Assembly: GCA_002430125.1 (NCBI GenBank) | Contig: DJBQ01000138.1 | Location: forward strand, 1-16,796 | Direction: 5' to 3' | DNA from: Rhodobacterales bacterium UBA5972 | GTDB lineage: Bacteria > Pseudomonadota > Alphaproteobacteria > Rhodobacterales > Rhodobacteraceae | DNA: 16,796 nt | Shown here: positions 1 to 7,540 of the stretch, in pieces | Numbering within the stretch: position 1 is the first letter of the stretch | How the letters are laid out: every line of letters begins with the position of its first letter | The notes under the pieces: model-generated | Seen by the model: the letters and a program-made list of their open reading frames with translations, nothing else | Told to the model about the DNA's origin: nothing | Databases searched by the model: none | Program-made: the position numbers and the translations under genes

Positions 1-18
1 GGTCGTGCGACAAGGCGG

Positions 19-24
19 TACAAT
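19..24 (+). promoter_or_regulatory. Possible -10 element upstream of the cytochrome c gene
   Basis: TACAAT at this position is one mismatch from the sigma70 -10 consensus. Its -35 would fall at or beyond the left edge of the window, so it cannot be judged. If real, it would give a leader of about 80 nt before the cytochrome start at 111. Nothing else in bases 1-110 looks coding. Confidence 0.2.
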
Positions 25-110
25 ACATAACGCCCCGTTGACTGGACCGTAAACGGATTTGTTTGCCAGCATTAAGGGGCCGGGTGCGGTCGAATTTGGA
101 AGGGAACAAA

Positions 111-542
111 ATGGGTTTGGCAAAAACAGGTATAATGGCGCTTGCAGGGCTTTTTCTGATGGCGACAACCGCCTTTGCGGATGGCGACGCGGCCAAAGGG
201 GAGGGCGTTTTCAAAAAGTGCAAAGCCTGCCACAAAATCGGTGAGGGCGCCAAGAATGCCACTGGCCCATTGTTGAATAATGTGATTGGCCGGGTTGCCG
301 GAACGGTCGACGGGTACAGCTACAAGCCCAGTATGGTCGCTGCAGGCGCGGCAGGTCTGATCTGGACCGAAGAGTTGGTGGCCGACTATCTGGAAGACCC
401 GAAAGCATTCTTGCGCGCGTTTTTGAATGACCCTGCGGCGTCAACCAAGATGACCCTGAAGCTGAAGAAAGAAGATGACCGTGAAGATGTTGCGGCTTAC
501 CTGGCGACCTTATCGGCGGCGGCGACCCCGGCCAGCGACTAA
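111..542 (+). CDS. cycA: Periplasmic cytochrome c2/c550 family protein
   Basis: This is a class I c-type cytochrome of 143 aa that shuttles electrons in the periplasm, typically from the cytochrome bc1 complex to terminal oxidases (or to a photosynthetic reaction centre in phototrophs). Residues 1-23 form a Sec signal peptide ending in AFA before DGDAAKGE. The haem site is C37-K-A-C40-H41, and the likely second axial ligand is Met114 in STKMTLKL. The segments DGDAAKGE, CKACH, WTEE and the TKMT-to-DVAAYLA end match the bacterial c2/c550 pattern of Rhodobacter and Paracoccus as I recall it. The ATG at 111 is chosen over an upstream in-frame codon at 63 because the signal peptide starts there and GGAAGGGA at 98-105 is a good ribosome site. 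The gene symbol is by family resemblance. A membrane-anchored CycM type is excluded because the N-terminus looks cleavable. Confidence 0.88.
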   Translation: MGLAKTGIMALAGLFLMATTAFADGDAAKGEGVFKKCKACHKIGEGAKNATGPLLNNVIGRVAGTVDGYSYKPSMVAAGAAGLIWTEELVADYLEDPKAFLRAFLNDPAASTKMTLKLKKEDDREDVAAYLATLSAAATPASD

Positions 543-571
543 AGTATTTTGCTTTTTATCTGACCTACAAA

Positions 572-608
572 TATCGGCATTCACTCGAAATTGGGGTGAA
601 TGCCGATA
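572..608. terminator. 13-bp perfect inverted repeat between cycA and metG
   Basis: The arms at 572-584 (TATCGGCATTCAC) and 596-608 are perfectly complementary around an 11-nt loop. The element lies between the convergent ends of the cytochrome gene and metG, where a bidirectional terminator would be expected. Neither side has a long U-tract: the minus-strand side gives only TTTG and the plus-strand side is A-rich. Termination is therefore inferred from position and stem strength. Confidence 0.55.
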
Positions 609-683
609 AAAGTAAAATGCAAAAGGTTATAGAAGTACCCGCAGGCGGTCACTGTGTCGCCTCGGATTGATCAAACCCGACCC

Positions 684-2399
684 CTAACGTTTCCCGGCAA
701 ACCGCGTGGCCATTTCCTCGCGCGCTTCGTCGGTGATTTTGGCGAACATGACTTCTGGCACGGTGAAGGCGTGGCCTGCGGGCAGGGCGCTCAGCGCGGC
801 ATTGATGTCAGTCGGCCAAGCGTCATCATCCGTTTGCATGGCGCTTAACATGTCAGCACTGGCGTCGGGGATAAAGGGCTGCGACAGCACGGCGTAAAAC
901 CGGATCAGGTTCAGCGCGAACCGCACCGTCACCGCCGCCGCCTCGGGGTTGGTTTTGAACGTGGCCCAGGGTTGTGTCACCTGCAGGTATTCGTTACCTG
1001 CCACCCAGATCGCCCTGAGTTCAGCCGTGGCTTTGCGGATTTCGATCAGTTCCATATGGGTTTCATAGGCCGCAAGGCGGGTCGCAATCTCGGCCATAAC
1101 CGCCTGTTCAGCGGCGCCATACGCCCCGCCATCCGGCACCACTTCGCCAAATTTCGAGCGGCAGAATTTGGTCACGCGGCTGACGAAATTGCCCAGCACG
1201 TCGGCCAGATCCTTGTTCACCGAGGCCTGAAAATTCTCCCATGTGAATTCGCTGTCAGAATTTTCCGGCACATGCGTAAGCAGCCACCAGCGCCAATAAT
1301 CGGCTGGCAGGATCGACAGCGCCTGATCCATGAAGACCCCGCGCCCCAAGGATGTTGAAAACTGGCCGCCGTCATAGTTCAGATAGTTGAAGGACTTGAT
1401 GTAATCGACCAGTTTCCACGGTTCGCCCGACCCCATGATCGTGGCCGGGAACGACAGAGTGTGGAACGGCACGTTATCCTTGCCCATGAATTGCAGATAC
1501 CGCACGTCATCCGCGCCCATATCGGTGCGCCACCAGCGTTGCCATGCGCTGTCGTCAAGCCCGTTGGCATCAGCCCATTCGGCGGTCGCAGCGATATATT
1601 CAATCGGCGCATCAAACCAGACATAAAAGACCTTGCCCTCCATCCCCGGCCATTCCTGATCGCCGCGTTTGACCGGCACTCCCCAATCCAGATCGCGGGT
1701 GATACCCCGGTCCTGCAAGCCGTCGCCATCGTTCAGCCATTTCTTGGCAATCGAGGTGGTCAGGATCGGCCAATCGGTTTTGCTTTCGATCCACGTGCTC
1801 AACTTGTCGCGCATCGCCGATTGCCGCAAGTGAAGGTGCTTGGTTTCGCGCACCTCAAGATCAGTGGAGCCTGAAATCGTTGAGTGCGGGTTCAGCAGAT
1901 CCGTAGGGTCAAGCTGCTTGGTGCAGTTTTCACATTGATCGCCGCGCGCACGGTCGTACCCGCAATTGGGGCAGGTGCCTTCGATATAGCGATCCGGCAG
2001 GAACCGGCCATCTGCGTGGGAATAAACCTGTTTCTCGCTGACCTCGCGGATCAGACCGGCATCGGCCAGACGACCGGCGAAATGTTGGGTCAGGGCGCGG
2101 TTGCGCAAAGATGACGAGCGGCCGAAATGATCGAACGACAATCGGAACCCATCGCTTAGATCCTTTTGAACCTGCCACATCGCGGCGCAATATTCAGCAA
2201 CTGGTTGGCCGGCTTTGGCAGCGGCCAGTTCGGCCGGCGTGCCGTGTTCATCCGTGGCGCAGATGAACATCACTTCGTTGCAACGCGCCCGCATGAAACG
2301 GGCGTAAGCGTCCGCAGGCAACTGGCTGCCAACCAGATTGCCCAAATGCTTGATGCCGTTGATATATGGGATTGCCGATGTGATCAGAATCCGTGCCAT
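684..2399 (-). CDS. metG: Methionine--tRNA ligase
   Basis: This cytoplasmic class I aminoacyl-tRNA synthetase (571 aa) charges tRNA-Met and initiator tRNA with methionine using ATP. The Rossmann fold opens with the HIGH-type motif HLGN at residues 18-21. The connective-peptide zinc knuckle is C143/C146 and C156/C159. [11 protein letters not shown] lies near 258-268, and the KMSKS-loop position reads FSTS at 347-350. The C-terminal part is the anticodon-binding helical domain. There is no C-terminal EMAP/tRNA-binding extension, so this is the short form. The ATG at 2399 has an AGAGG-type ribosome site just upstream. An MFS gene ends 53 nt upstream on the same strand and may be cotranscribed. 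The FSTS loop is, as I recall, usual for alphaproteobacterial MetG and not a sign of inactivity. Confidence 0.96.
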   Translation of the reverse strand: MARILITSAIPYINGIKHLGNLVGSQLPADAYARFMRARCNEVMFICATDEHGTPAELAAAKAGQPVAEYCAAMWQVQKDLSDGFRLSFDHFGRSSSLRNRALTQHFAGRLADAGLIREVSEKQVYSHADGRFLPDRYIEGTCPNCGYDRARGDQCENCTKQLDPTDLLNPHSTISGSTDLEVRETKHLHLRQSAMRDKLSTWIESKTDWPILTTSIAKKWLNDGDGLQDRGITRDLDWGVPVKRGDQEWPGMEGKVFYVWFDAPIEYIAATAEWADANGLDDSAWQRWWRTDMGADDVRYLQFMGKDNVPFHTLSFPATIMGSGEPWKLVDYIKSFNYLNYDGGQFSTSLGRGVFMDQALSILPADYWRWWLLTHVPENSDSEFTWENFQASVNKDLADVLGNFVSRVTKFCRSKFGEVVPDGGAYGAAEQAVMAEIATRLAAYETHMELIEIRKATAELRAIWVAGNEYLQVTQPWATFKTNPEAAAVTVRFALNLIRFYAVLSQPFIPDASADMLSAMQTDDDAWPTDINAALSALPAGHAFTVPEVMFAKITDEAREEMATRFAGKR

Positions 2400-2452
2400 G
2401 CTGCGCCTCTTTTGTCTGGTCGCAGTGGTTTATCGCAAGGGCAGAGCAAGGG

Positions 2453-3703
2453 CTAGGGGGTATCCGGCCCCTTTGGCGTTGGCGGCCGGTCAGATTTGCG
2501 CCGCAGCAACTTGCCCAGAACAAACGTCGTGCGCGGCATATAGGCATAGGCCGTTCGTCTTTCATTGGTCGGGCGCGACCGCATCCGGTACAGGCTGTAA
2601 GTGATCAGCACAAAATGCACGAAGGCGATAAAGTAAAACAACGCTGGCGGGCCAAAGGACTGGATCAGCATCGAGGCAAAAAGCGGGCTGGCAATTGCCC
2701 CGATTGCATACCACAGCATATAGGACGCGTTGAGTTCGACCACCTGATCGGGCCGGGCGAAATCATTGCCATGCGCCGTTGACACCGAATAAATCGGAAT
2801 GCCGGTGATCCCGAAGAAAAAGATTGCCACGAACACCGTTGTCACCATGCCGGGGGTGATCAGGGTAATCGCGGTCGCACTGGCCATGGTGCCGATCGAC
2901 AGAATGATCAGCACCCAGCGGCGGTCAACTTTGTCGGCGAAATACCCGATCGGAATTTGCGCGACGGCGCCGCCCAGAACATAGACCGCCAGAAACAGAC
3001 CGATCTGGCTGACCGTCAGGCCGATTTCCTGCGCGTAGACCGGCCCGACCATCCGAAAGCTGGCACCGTTCAACCCGGCCACGATCACCCCGGCCACTGC
3101 CAGCGGCGACAGGCGAAACGCCATGATCGGGCGCAAACGCGGGGCGGCGGAAACTTCCGGCGGCTCGGCTTTGGTCAGGGTCAGGGGAAACAGCGACGCA
3201 CAGCACAGGATCGCCAGCAGGTTATAAGACATATATGCGGCAGGCGTGAGGATCGAGATCATCATTTGCGCCGCCAGTGAACCGCCAAGGTCGATCACCC
3301 GGTAGGCGCCCATCACCTTGCCGCGGTTAAGGTTGGTCAGTTTGGCCTGCATCCAGGCCTCGATCACAGTGTAACAACCCGCGACACACAGGCCTGTCAT
3401 CATCCGCATCAAGGCCCAGGCCGTCGGGTTGACCAGCATCATATGCGACAGGATGCCGATGGCCCCAAGTGCTGTGAAGGCCGCAAAAGCCCGCGAATGC
3501 CCGACCGTGCCCATCAGGCGCGGGGCCAGCCAACAGCCGATCAGAAAGCCGGTAAAATGCATCGAGCCCAGGATGCCGACCTCAGTTGTGGTGAATCCAA
3601 GCTGAATGCCCGACAGCGCGTCAAGCGGTACAACCCCGCCCGAGCTGAGCTGCAACAGCACGGCTGACAGAAACAACGCGGCAAAAGAGATCATCAAGCG
3701 CAT
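2453..3703 (-). CDS. MFS transporter, YcaD-like
   Basis: This is an inner-membrane major facilitator superfamily carrier of 416 aa with about twelve hydrophobic segments. Two six-helix halves are joined by a hydrophilic loop around residues 180-195 (TKAEPPEVSAAPRLRP). Each half carries a motif-A-like cytoplasmic loop; the clearer one is GYFADKVDRRW in the second half. The overall look (LSSGGVVPL near the N-terminus, IEAWMQAKLTN, YRVIDLGGSLAAQ) resembles the YcaD group of MFS proteins. The substrate cannot be told from sequence. The C-terminal tail of about 45 residues is basic and cytoplasmic. The ATG at 3703 has only a weak ribosome site; a second Met at residue 4 is an alternative. The gene is divergent from the LysE-family gene across 179 bp and lies upstream of metG. 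Confidence 0.85.
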   Translation of the reverse strand: MRLMISFAALFLSAVLLQLSSGGVVPLDALSGIQLGFTTTEVGILGSMHFTGFLIGCWLAPRLMGTVGHSRAFAAFTALGAIGILSHMMLVNPTAWALMRMMTGLCVAGCYTVIEAWMQAKLTNLNRGKVMGAYRVIDLGGSLAAQMMISILTPAAYMSYNLLAILCCASLFPLTLTKAEPPEVSAAPRLRPIMAFRLSPLAVAGVIVAGLNGASFRMVGPVYAQEIGLTVSQIGLFLAVYVLGGAVAQIPIGYFADKVDRRWVLIILSIGTMASATAITLITPGMVTTVFVAIFFFGITGIPIYSVSTAHGNDFARPDQVVELNASYMLWYAIGAIASPLFASMLIQSFGPPALFYFIAFVHFVLITYSLYRMRSRPTNERRTAYAYMPRTTFVLGKLLRRKSDRPPTPKGPDTP

Positions 3704-3882
3704 AGGGCGACCGGGACTTGGATGTTAGGATGACTTTGCGTTAAGGAAAGCCAAAGTCCAACCCGTAATGTGACGGATCAGCCGGGTATTTTGCAAAATC
3801 AACGGCCCGAGGGCGGAGCCTCTTTTCACCGCTTTGATTGCCGCGTACTACTGGCGCAACGAAACAGGGCTAGACGGGCATC

Positions 3883-4521
3883 ATGTCAGTGGATTGGGCG
3901 ATTTATCTGACGGTGTGGGCGTTTATTGCCGCGAACGTGGCTTCGCCGGGGCCGAATGTTCTGAACACGATCACCACAGCAATGGGATCAGGGCGCACGG
4001 CAGGGCTGTGGTCGGCTTGGGCGGTTGGGGTTGGCGTCAGCCTGTGGTGCATTGGCATGGCATTGGGTGTGGCCGCTTTGTTCGCGCTTGTGCCGGTGGC
4101 AGAAAAATTGATGCGACTGGTTGGCGCGGGTCTGTTGATCTGGTTTGCCAGCCGCTATTTGCGCGCTGCCTATCACGGGTTTCACAAGCGTCCGATGTCG
4201 CTTGTCGGGGTGGCCGGTTTGTCAAGGCGGGCTGCGTTCCTCAGGTCGTTGTCGGTGAATGCGTTGAACCCAAAGGCGCTGACAACATGGCTGTTTGTGT
4301 TGTCGATCTTTCCAGTCGCCCGCGCCGGGGCGTTTGATGTGTTTCTGCTGGGGCTTGGCACGGCGGTTGTCGCCACCGTCATTCATGTGATTTATGCTTT
4401 GGTGTTTTCCACGCCAACCGCTGCGCGGGCATATTTGCGTGCGGCCCCGGTGATCAATCTGGTGGTGGGCGTGTTTTTCATGACCGTGGCGAGCAAGTTG
4501 CTGCTGTCGGTGATCAGTTAA
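3883..4521 (+). CDS. LysE/RhtB family amino-acid exporter
   Basis: This inner-membrane protein of 212 aa belongs to the LysE/RhtB translocator family, whose members export amino acids such as lysine, threonine or homoserine lactone. The family signature PGPN is at residues 22-25, followed by a glycine-rich stretch (MGSGRTAGLWSAWAVGVGVS). Later segments include LIWFASRYLRAAYHGF, a polar loop, and NALNPKALTTWLFVLSIFP, the second family-typical region. About six membrane helices are visible and the length matches the family norm of about 205-215. The substrate is unknown. The ATG at 3883 is preceded by a weak GGGC-type ribosome site. The gene stands alone: divergent from the MFS gene and convergent with nusB. 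Confidence 0.88.
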   Translation: MSVDWAIYLTVWAFIAANVASPGPNVLNTITTAMGSGRTAGLWSAWAVGVGVSLWCIGMALGVAALFALVPVAEKLMRLVGAGLLIWFASRYLRAAYHGFHKRPMSLVGVAGLSRRAAFLRSLSVNALNPKALTTWLFVLSIFPVARAGAFDVFLLGLGTAVVATVIHVIYALVFSTPTAARAYLRAAPVINLVVGVFFMTVASKLLLSVIS

Positions 4522-4526
4522 ATTGA

Positions 4527-4592
4527 GCGCCTGCGGCGCATTAGACGAGCCCTGCGGGCAGATTGGGCGCTGCCCAAACCCGGAGTATTTTT
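4527..4592 (+). terminator. Cluster of three short hairpins then T-run, 3' of the LysE-family gene
   Basis: Three small hairpins follow in series, each with a 3-nt loop: GCGCC-TGC-GGCGC at 4527-4539, GCCC-TGC-GGGC at 4549-4559 and TTGGGC-GCT-GCCCAA at 4563-4577. A run of five T sits at 4588-4592. The cluster starts 6 nt after the exporter stop codon, in the convergent gap with nusB. The T-run lies about 10 nt beyond the last stem, so this is not a textbook intrinsic terminator, but termination of the exporter transcript is the likely role. Confidence 0.55.
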
Positions 4593-4604
4593 GCAACTAT
4601 GATG
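4583..4604. repeat. 22-nt element, copy 1 (3' of nusB)
   Basis: Read on the plus strand, this begins GAGTATTTTTG and ends AACTATGATG. It matches the element at 12974-12995 at 20 of 22 positions. It ends 1 nt from the nusB stop codon (4606-4608), exactly as the other copy sits relative to the ribD stop. It overlaps the T-run of the terminator-like cluster downstream of the LysE-family gene. Confidence 0.6.
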
Positions 4605-4605
4605 T

Positions 4606-5079
4606 TTAAGCGAAGGCCAGTGGGTGCGCGTCGCGGGCCATGTGGTCGAGCACGGCGTTCACAAAGCTGCCTTCTTTACCATCCGGAAAGAACGCGCGGG
4701 CGACGTCAACATATTCGTTGATAACTACTTTGGGCGGGGTATCGCTGCCGACAAGTTCGGCACCTGCGGCGCGGAACAGGGCGCGTAATGTCGGGTCGAT
4801 GCGATCAATCGGCCATTTGGCGACCAGTGCGCGGTCGGTCATCTGATCGATCTTTGATTGCTGCGTGACGGCCTGTTTAAGGATGCGGCGGAACAGATCG
4901 ATATTGCCTTCGGCATAGGTGTCGCCGTCGATTTCAGCACCGAACCGGTGGTCTTCGAATTGTTTCTGTACGTCCGCCAAATCGGCATCAGAGGCTTCCA
5001 TCTGGAACAGCGCCTGCACAGCATAAAGCCGCGAGGTTGATTTCATCTGGCGTTTTTCGTCGCGGGTCGGGCTTGTCAT
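4606..5079 (-). CDS. nusB: Transcription antitermination factor NusB
   Basis: NusB (157 aa) is a cytoplasmic all-helical RNA-binding protein that pairs with NusE/ribosomal protein S10 on boxA and supports rRNA antitermination. After a short basic lead (MTSPTRDEKRQMKS), the family pattern is visible: SRLYAVQALFQMEASD, IDQMTDRALVAKWPIDRIDPTLRALFRAAGAEL, then PPKVVINEYVDVARAFFPDGKEGSFVNAVLDHMA, the most conserved stretch of NusB. The ATG at 5079 is preferred. A TTG at 5100 in the same frame would overlap ribH by 17 nt, while 5079 lies just 4 nt beyond the ribH stop. ribH-nusB linkage is widespread in proteobacteria. It is the last gene of the riboflavin operon, so its level is probably coupled to that transcript. 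Confidence 0.94.
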   Translation of the reverse strand: MTSPTRDEKRQMKSTSRLYAVQALFQMEASDADLADVQKQFEDHRFGAEIDGDTYAEGNIDLFRRILKQAVTQQSKIDQMTDRALVAKWPIDRIDPTLRALFRAAGAELVGSDTPPKVVINEYVDVARAFFPDGKEGSFVNAVLDHMARDAHPLAFA

Positions 5080-5083
5080 TCGG

Positions 5084-5617
5084 TCAGTCGTTTCCGGCAA
5101 TCAGGATGTTTTCCGAGGCCGGCTTGAAGCCGATCCCGCGCGGGGTATGGCTGAACTTTCGCTGGAGCGCAATCAGGTGCAGGGCCGCCATTGCCGCACC
5201 CCCGCCTTTATTTTGGCCAGTGGCCTCGGCCCGGACCTGGGCTTGCGCGCGGTTTTCCACAGTCAGGATGCCATTGCCGATGCAAAGCCCGTCAAGCCCC
5301 ATCAGACTGAGGGCGTTGGAACTGTCGTTGCAGACCGTGTCGTAATGGGTGGTTTCGCCGCGAATGACGCAACCAAGGGCGACAAAACCGTCGTAATTTC
5401 GGCTGGTGGCCGCAAGGCGGATGGCGGTTGGCACTTCCAGCGCGCCGGGGACTTCGACGGTTTCGTGACTGGCGCCAACGCTTTCAATGGCTGCGCGCGC
5501 GCCCGCGACCAGCTGATCGGCGATGTCTTTGTAATAAGGCGCCACCACGATCAGGATGCGCGGGGCTTTGTCAAAGACCGGGGCGGGCAGGGTATAATGT
5601 TCTTCAGCTTCGGCCAT
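5084..5617 (-). CDS. ribH: 6,7-dimethyl-8-ribityllumazine synthase
   Basis: RibH (177 aa) condenses 5-amino-6-ribitylaminouracil with 3,4-dihydroxy-2-butanone 4-phosphate to give lumazine, the penultimate step of riboflavin synthesis, as a cytoplasmic oligomer. Visible family blocks are RILIVVAPYYKDIAD, VEVPGALEVPTAIRLAA, YDGFVALGCVIRGETTHYD (with the conserved active-site His in the ETTHYD motif) and IGNGILTVENRAQAQVRA. The C-terminus runs a little past the usual end (KFSHTPRGIGFKPASENILIAGND). The ATG at 5617 is chosen over a TTG one codon earlier. It overlaps the ribBA stop in a TGATG arrangement and has a strong AGGGGA ribosome site 6 nt upstream. It lies between ribBA and nusB. Confidence 0.95.
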   Translation of the reverse strand: MAEAEEHYTLPAPVFDKAPRILIVVAPYYKDIADQLVAGARAAIESVGASHETVEVPGALEVPTAIRLAATSRNYDGFVALGCVIRGETTHYDTVCNDSSNALSLMGLDGLCIGNGILTVENRAQAQVRAEATGQNKGGGAAMAALHLIALQRKFSHTPRGIGFKPASENILIAGND

Positions 5618-6729
5618 CAATGTTCCCCTGTAGTGATTGGTCTTGCGCCGGTGATTTCCAGATCATACGCCTCGAGTCCGATAACTTTGGGAAGCGGGCT
5701 GTCGGTCAGCAGGATCAGTTTGTGGATGTTAAGGGCTGCCAATATCTGCGCCCCAAGGCCGGTATGGCGCAGGGTGTGTGGCGAGACATCTTCGGCAAAG
5801 GCCAGTTTCTTGCCGGGCTCGCGAAACAGGATCACGACGCCTCGGCCTTCATCGGCGATGATCTGCATGGCGCGGGGCAATTCATTGGCGGCAGAAGGGC
5901 CAAGGCCCAACACGTCCTCCAGGGCATTCAGCGCATGCGTGCGTACCAGCACCGGTTCCGGCGTGGTGACATCGCCCTTGACCAGCGCCACATGTTCGGT
6001 GCCATCGGTCTGATCGGTATAAACCCGCATCGACCAGTCGCCGCCATAGGCCGAGGTCACGGTTTTACGCATCGTTTCGCGCACCAGATTGTCATAGCGA
6101 TGCCGATAGGCGATCAGATCGCTGATCGTGCCGATCTTTAGCGCATGCTTTTGCGCAAAGCCAACCAGATCCGGCAGTCGCGCCATCGAGCCGTCATCGT
6201 TCATAATCTCGCAGATCACACCAGACGGGTTCAATCCCGCAAGCCGCGAGATATCAACGGCGGCTTCGGTATGGCCGGCCCGGATCAGCACGCCGCCATC
6301 GCGGGCGCGCAGCGGGAAAACGTGGCCCGGTGTGGCGATATCTGAAGGGCTTGATGCCGCGTCAATTGCCACGGCGACGGTGCGGGCCCGGTCATGCGCC
6401 GATATCCCGGTGGTGACGCCTTCTCGGGCTTCGATTGAAATCGTAAAGGCGGTTTCGTGGCGTGACGAATTATGCGACGCCATCAACGGCAGGTTCAGTG
6501 CATCAATCCGTTCACTGGTCAGGGTCAGACAGATCAGACCGCGGCCATGGGTGGCCATGAAATTGACTGCCTCAGGCGTCGCCATTTGCGCCGGAATAAC
6601 CAAATCACCTTCGTTTTCACGGTCCTCATGGTCGACAAGGATGAACATCCGGCCCTGCCGCGCGTCCTCGATGATTTCCTCGATCGGCGAGATTGCATCG
6701 CGGTAATTGGCTTCGGTGGCGCTTGTCAT
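5617..6729 (-). CDS. ribB: RibBA-type: active RibB domain, degenerate RibA domain
   Basis: The N-terminal part (about residues 12-205) is 3,4-dihydroxy-2-butanone 4-phosphate synthase, which makes the four-carbon unit from ribulose 5-phosphate. It keeps DHEDRENEGDLV (metal and substrate acidic cluster), THGRGLIC, EGVTTGISAHDRA, GHVFPL, HTEAAVDISRLAG and the glutamate in VICEIMNDDGSMARL. The C-terminal half (about 210-370) resembles GTP cyclohydrolase II in layout (GLGAQILAALNIHKLILLTD is kept). It contains no cysteine at all, so the three zinc ligands are gone, and the catalytic QEGRGIGL-type motif is replaced by FREPGKKL. GTP cyclohydrolase activity is therefore very unlikely. Such fusions with a dead RibA domain are known in proteobacteria (the RibBX type). 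The start overlaps the upstream gene's stop (TGATG). Confidence 0.93.
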   Translation of the reverse strand: MTSATEANYRDAISPIEEIIEDARQGRMFILVDHEDRENEGDLVIPAQMATPEAVNFMATHGRGLICLTLTSERIDALNLPLMASHNSSRHETAFTISIEAREGVTTGISAHDRARTVAVAIDAASSPSDIATPGHVFPLRARDGGVLIRAGHTEAAVDISRLAGLNPSGVICEIMNDDGSMARLPDLVGFAQKHALKIGTISDLIAYRHRYDNLVRETMRKTVTSAYGGDWSMRVYTDQTDGTEHVALVKGDVTTPEPVLVRTHALNALEDVLGLGPSAANELPRAMQIIADEGRGVVILFREPGKKLAFAEDVSPHTLRHTGLGAQILAALNIHKLILLTDSPLPKVIGLEAYDLEITGARPITTGEH

Positions 6730-7316
6730 CAGGTAGGGGACCCTTCGGGGAAAAAGCGTTCGGCGGGCAGGTAGGCGGCGAATTTACCTGCGGCTGTCCA
6801 GTCGCGTTCAAAGCCGGTATCGCCGATCAGAACTACGGTTCCGGGCGACAATTTATGCGCGCCCAACAGATTGCGCATGCCGTTGCGCAGTTGTGACCAG
6901 CTGTCCGAGAATTTCGGCGCTAGCTGGGCGTCGCGCAACACAACCCTGTGCAATGCCTCAAAATCGGCGGGCAGGCGGGCGGGGTCGATCGGCCTGTGGC
7001 TGATCACGATTTTATCGCAACGGACAATGGCGCGCAGTTTTTCGGCACGGTCTTGCGGCAGGTCGCGCGCTGACAGATGCAGGCGCAACGAATTGGATGA
7101 AAACAGGAACGCATAGATATCCTGCCCGGATGTGCCGGTGACGGTGGCGTAGGTTTTGTAATCAAGCCCGATTTCCGCCGCGCGTTTGACCTGCGCCCGT
7201 ATGATTTCAATCGGCATATGTCCCAGCAGGTTTTTGCGCGCGACAGTCCAGCAATGGGTCCGCCAGCCGTGGCCGGGTTCCATTGTCGGGCCGTTGTTAT
7301 GGCCGAGTTGTGCCAT
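6729..7316 (-). CDS. Conserved unknown protein (195 aa) in the riboflavin operon
   Basis: I do not recognise a function. The protein begins MAQLGHNNGPTMEPGHGWRTHCW. An LGHNxGP-type N-terminus is something I recall in several alphaproteobacterial unknowns. Residues 35-60 look helical and basic (PIEIIRAQVKRAAEIGLDYKTY), followed by TGTSGQDIYAFLFSSNSLRL, then a charged helical stretch and a region with VVLIGDTGFERDWTAAGKFAAYLP near 161-184. There is no signal peptide, membrane segment or obvious catalytic motif. The ATG at 7316 is chosen because a longer reading back to 7445 would run through most of the upstream gene. It starts 2 nt after that gene's stop, and its own stop overlaps the ribBA start (TGATG). 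Cotranslation with ribBA suggests a role near flavin synthesis or its control, but that is inference. Confidence 0.75.
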   Translation of the reverse strand: MAQLGHNNGPTMEPGHGWRTHCWTVARKNLLGHMPIEIIRAQVKRAAEIGLDYKTYATVTGTSGQDIYAFLFSSNSLRLHLSARDLPQDRAEKLRAIVRCDKIVISHRPIDPARLPADFEALHRVVLRDAQLAPKFSDSWSQLRNGMRNLLGAHKLSPGTVVLIGDTGFERDWTAAGKFAAYLPAERFFPEGSPT

Positions 7317-7318
7317 GT

Positions 7319-7540
7319 TTAAACGTGCTCCATCCAGGCCACGGCCTCTGTTGCCTTTAGTCGGGCCTCGACAGCCGAGGCGAATAAACCTCGTGCCGGT
7401 GCCAGCGGCCGCCAGCCGTGATTGTCTTCGGCGTCGCGGCGGCATTCGACAAAGGAGAACCCGTGTCCAGTGTCAAGAATATCAACGCAGCGGTCGCCAC
7501 TTGCATCATTTATCGATTGAACAACCAGCGGCTTTTTCAT
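7319..7540 (-). CDS. Small unknown protein (73 aa) in the riboflavin operon
   Basis: Function unknown. The 73-aa chain has a short N-terminal strand (KKPLVVQSI), then DRCVDI at 16-21, GFSFVECRRDAED at 27-39, GW at 42-43, and a helical tail SAVEARLKATEAVAWMEHV. The pattern DRCVDI, RRDxED, GW, then an alanine-rich helix ending in a Trp resembles a small family I recall in alphaproteobacterial genomes, where it is annotated only as hypothetical. It is predicted cytoplasmic with no membrane segment. The ATG overlaps the ribE stop as ATGA, and its TAA is 2 nt before the next start, so it is embedded in the translational chain of the operon. That tight coupling is the main support for it being real. 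Confidence 0.68.
   Translation of the reverse strand: MKKPLVVQSINDASGDRCVDILDTGHGFSFVECRRDAEDNHGWRPLAPARGLFASAVEARLKATEAVAWMEHV

Noticed and set aside
3789..3798. TTTTGCAAAA palindrome between the MFS and LysE-family genes.
   Set aside because: It is too short and AT-rich to separate from chance, with no second copy nearby.
5080..5100. A TTG start for nusB at 5100.
   Set aside because: The ATG at 5079 lies 4 nt after the ribH stop and suits the operon spacing better.
7317..7445. An N-terminal extension of the 195-aa unknown protein back to 7445.
   Set aside because: It would overlap most of the 73-aa gene, is arginine-rich and low-complexity, and the ATG at 7316 gives a tidy 2-nt junction.
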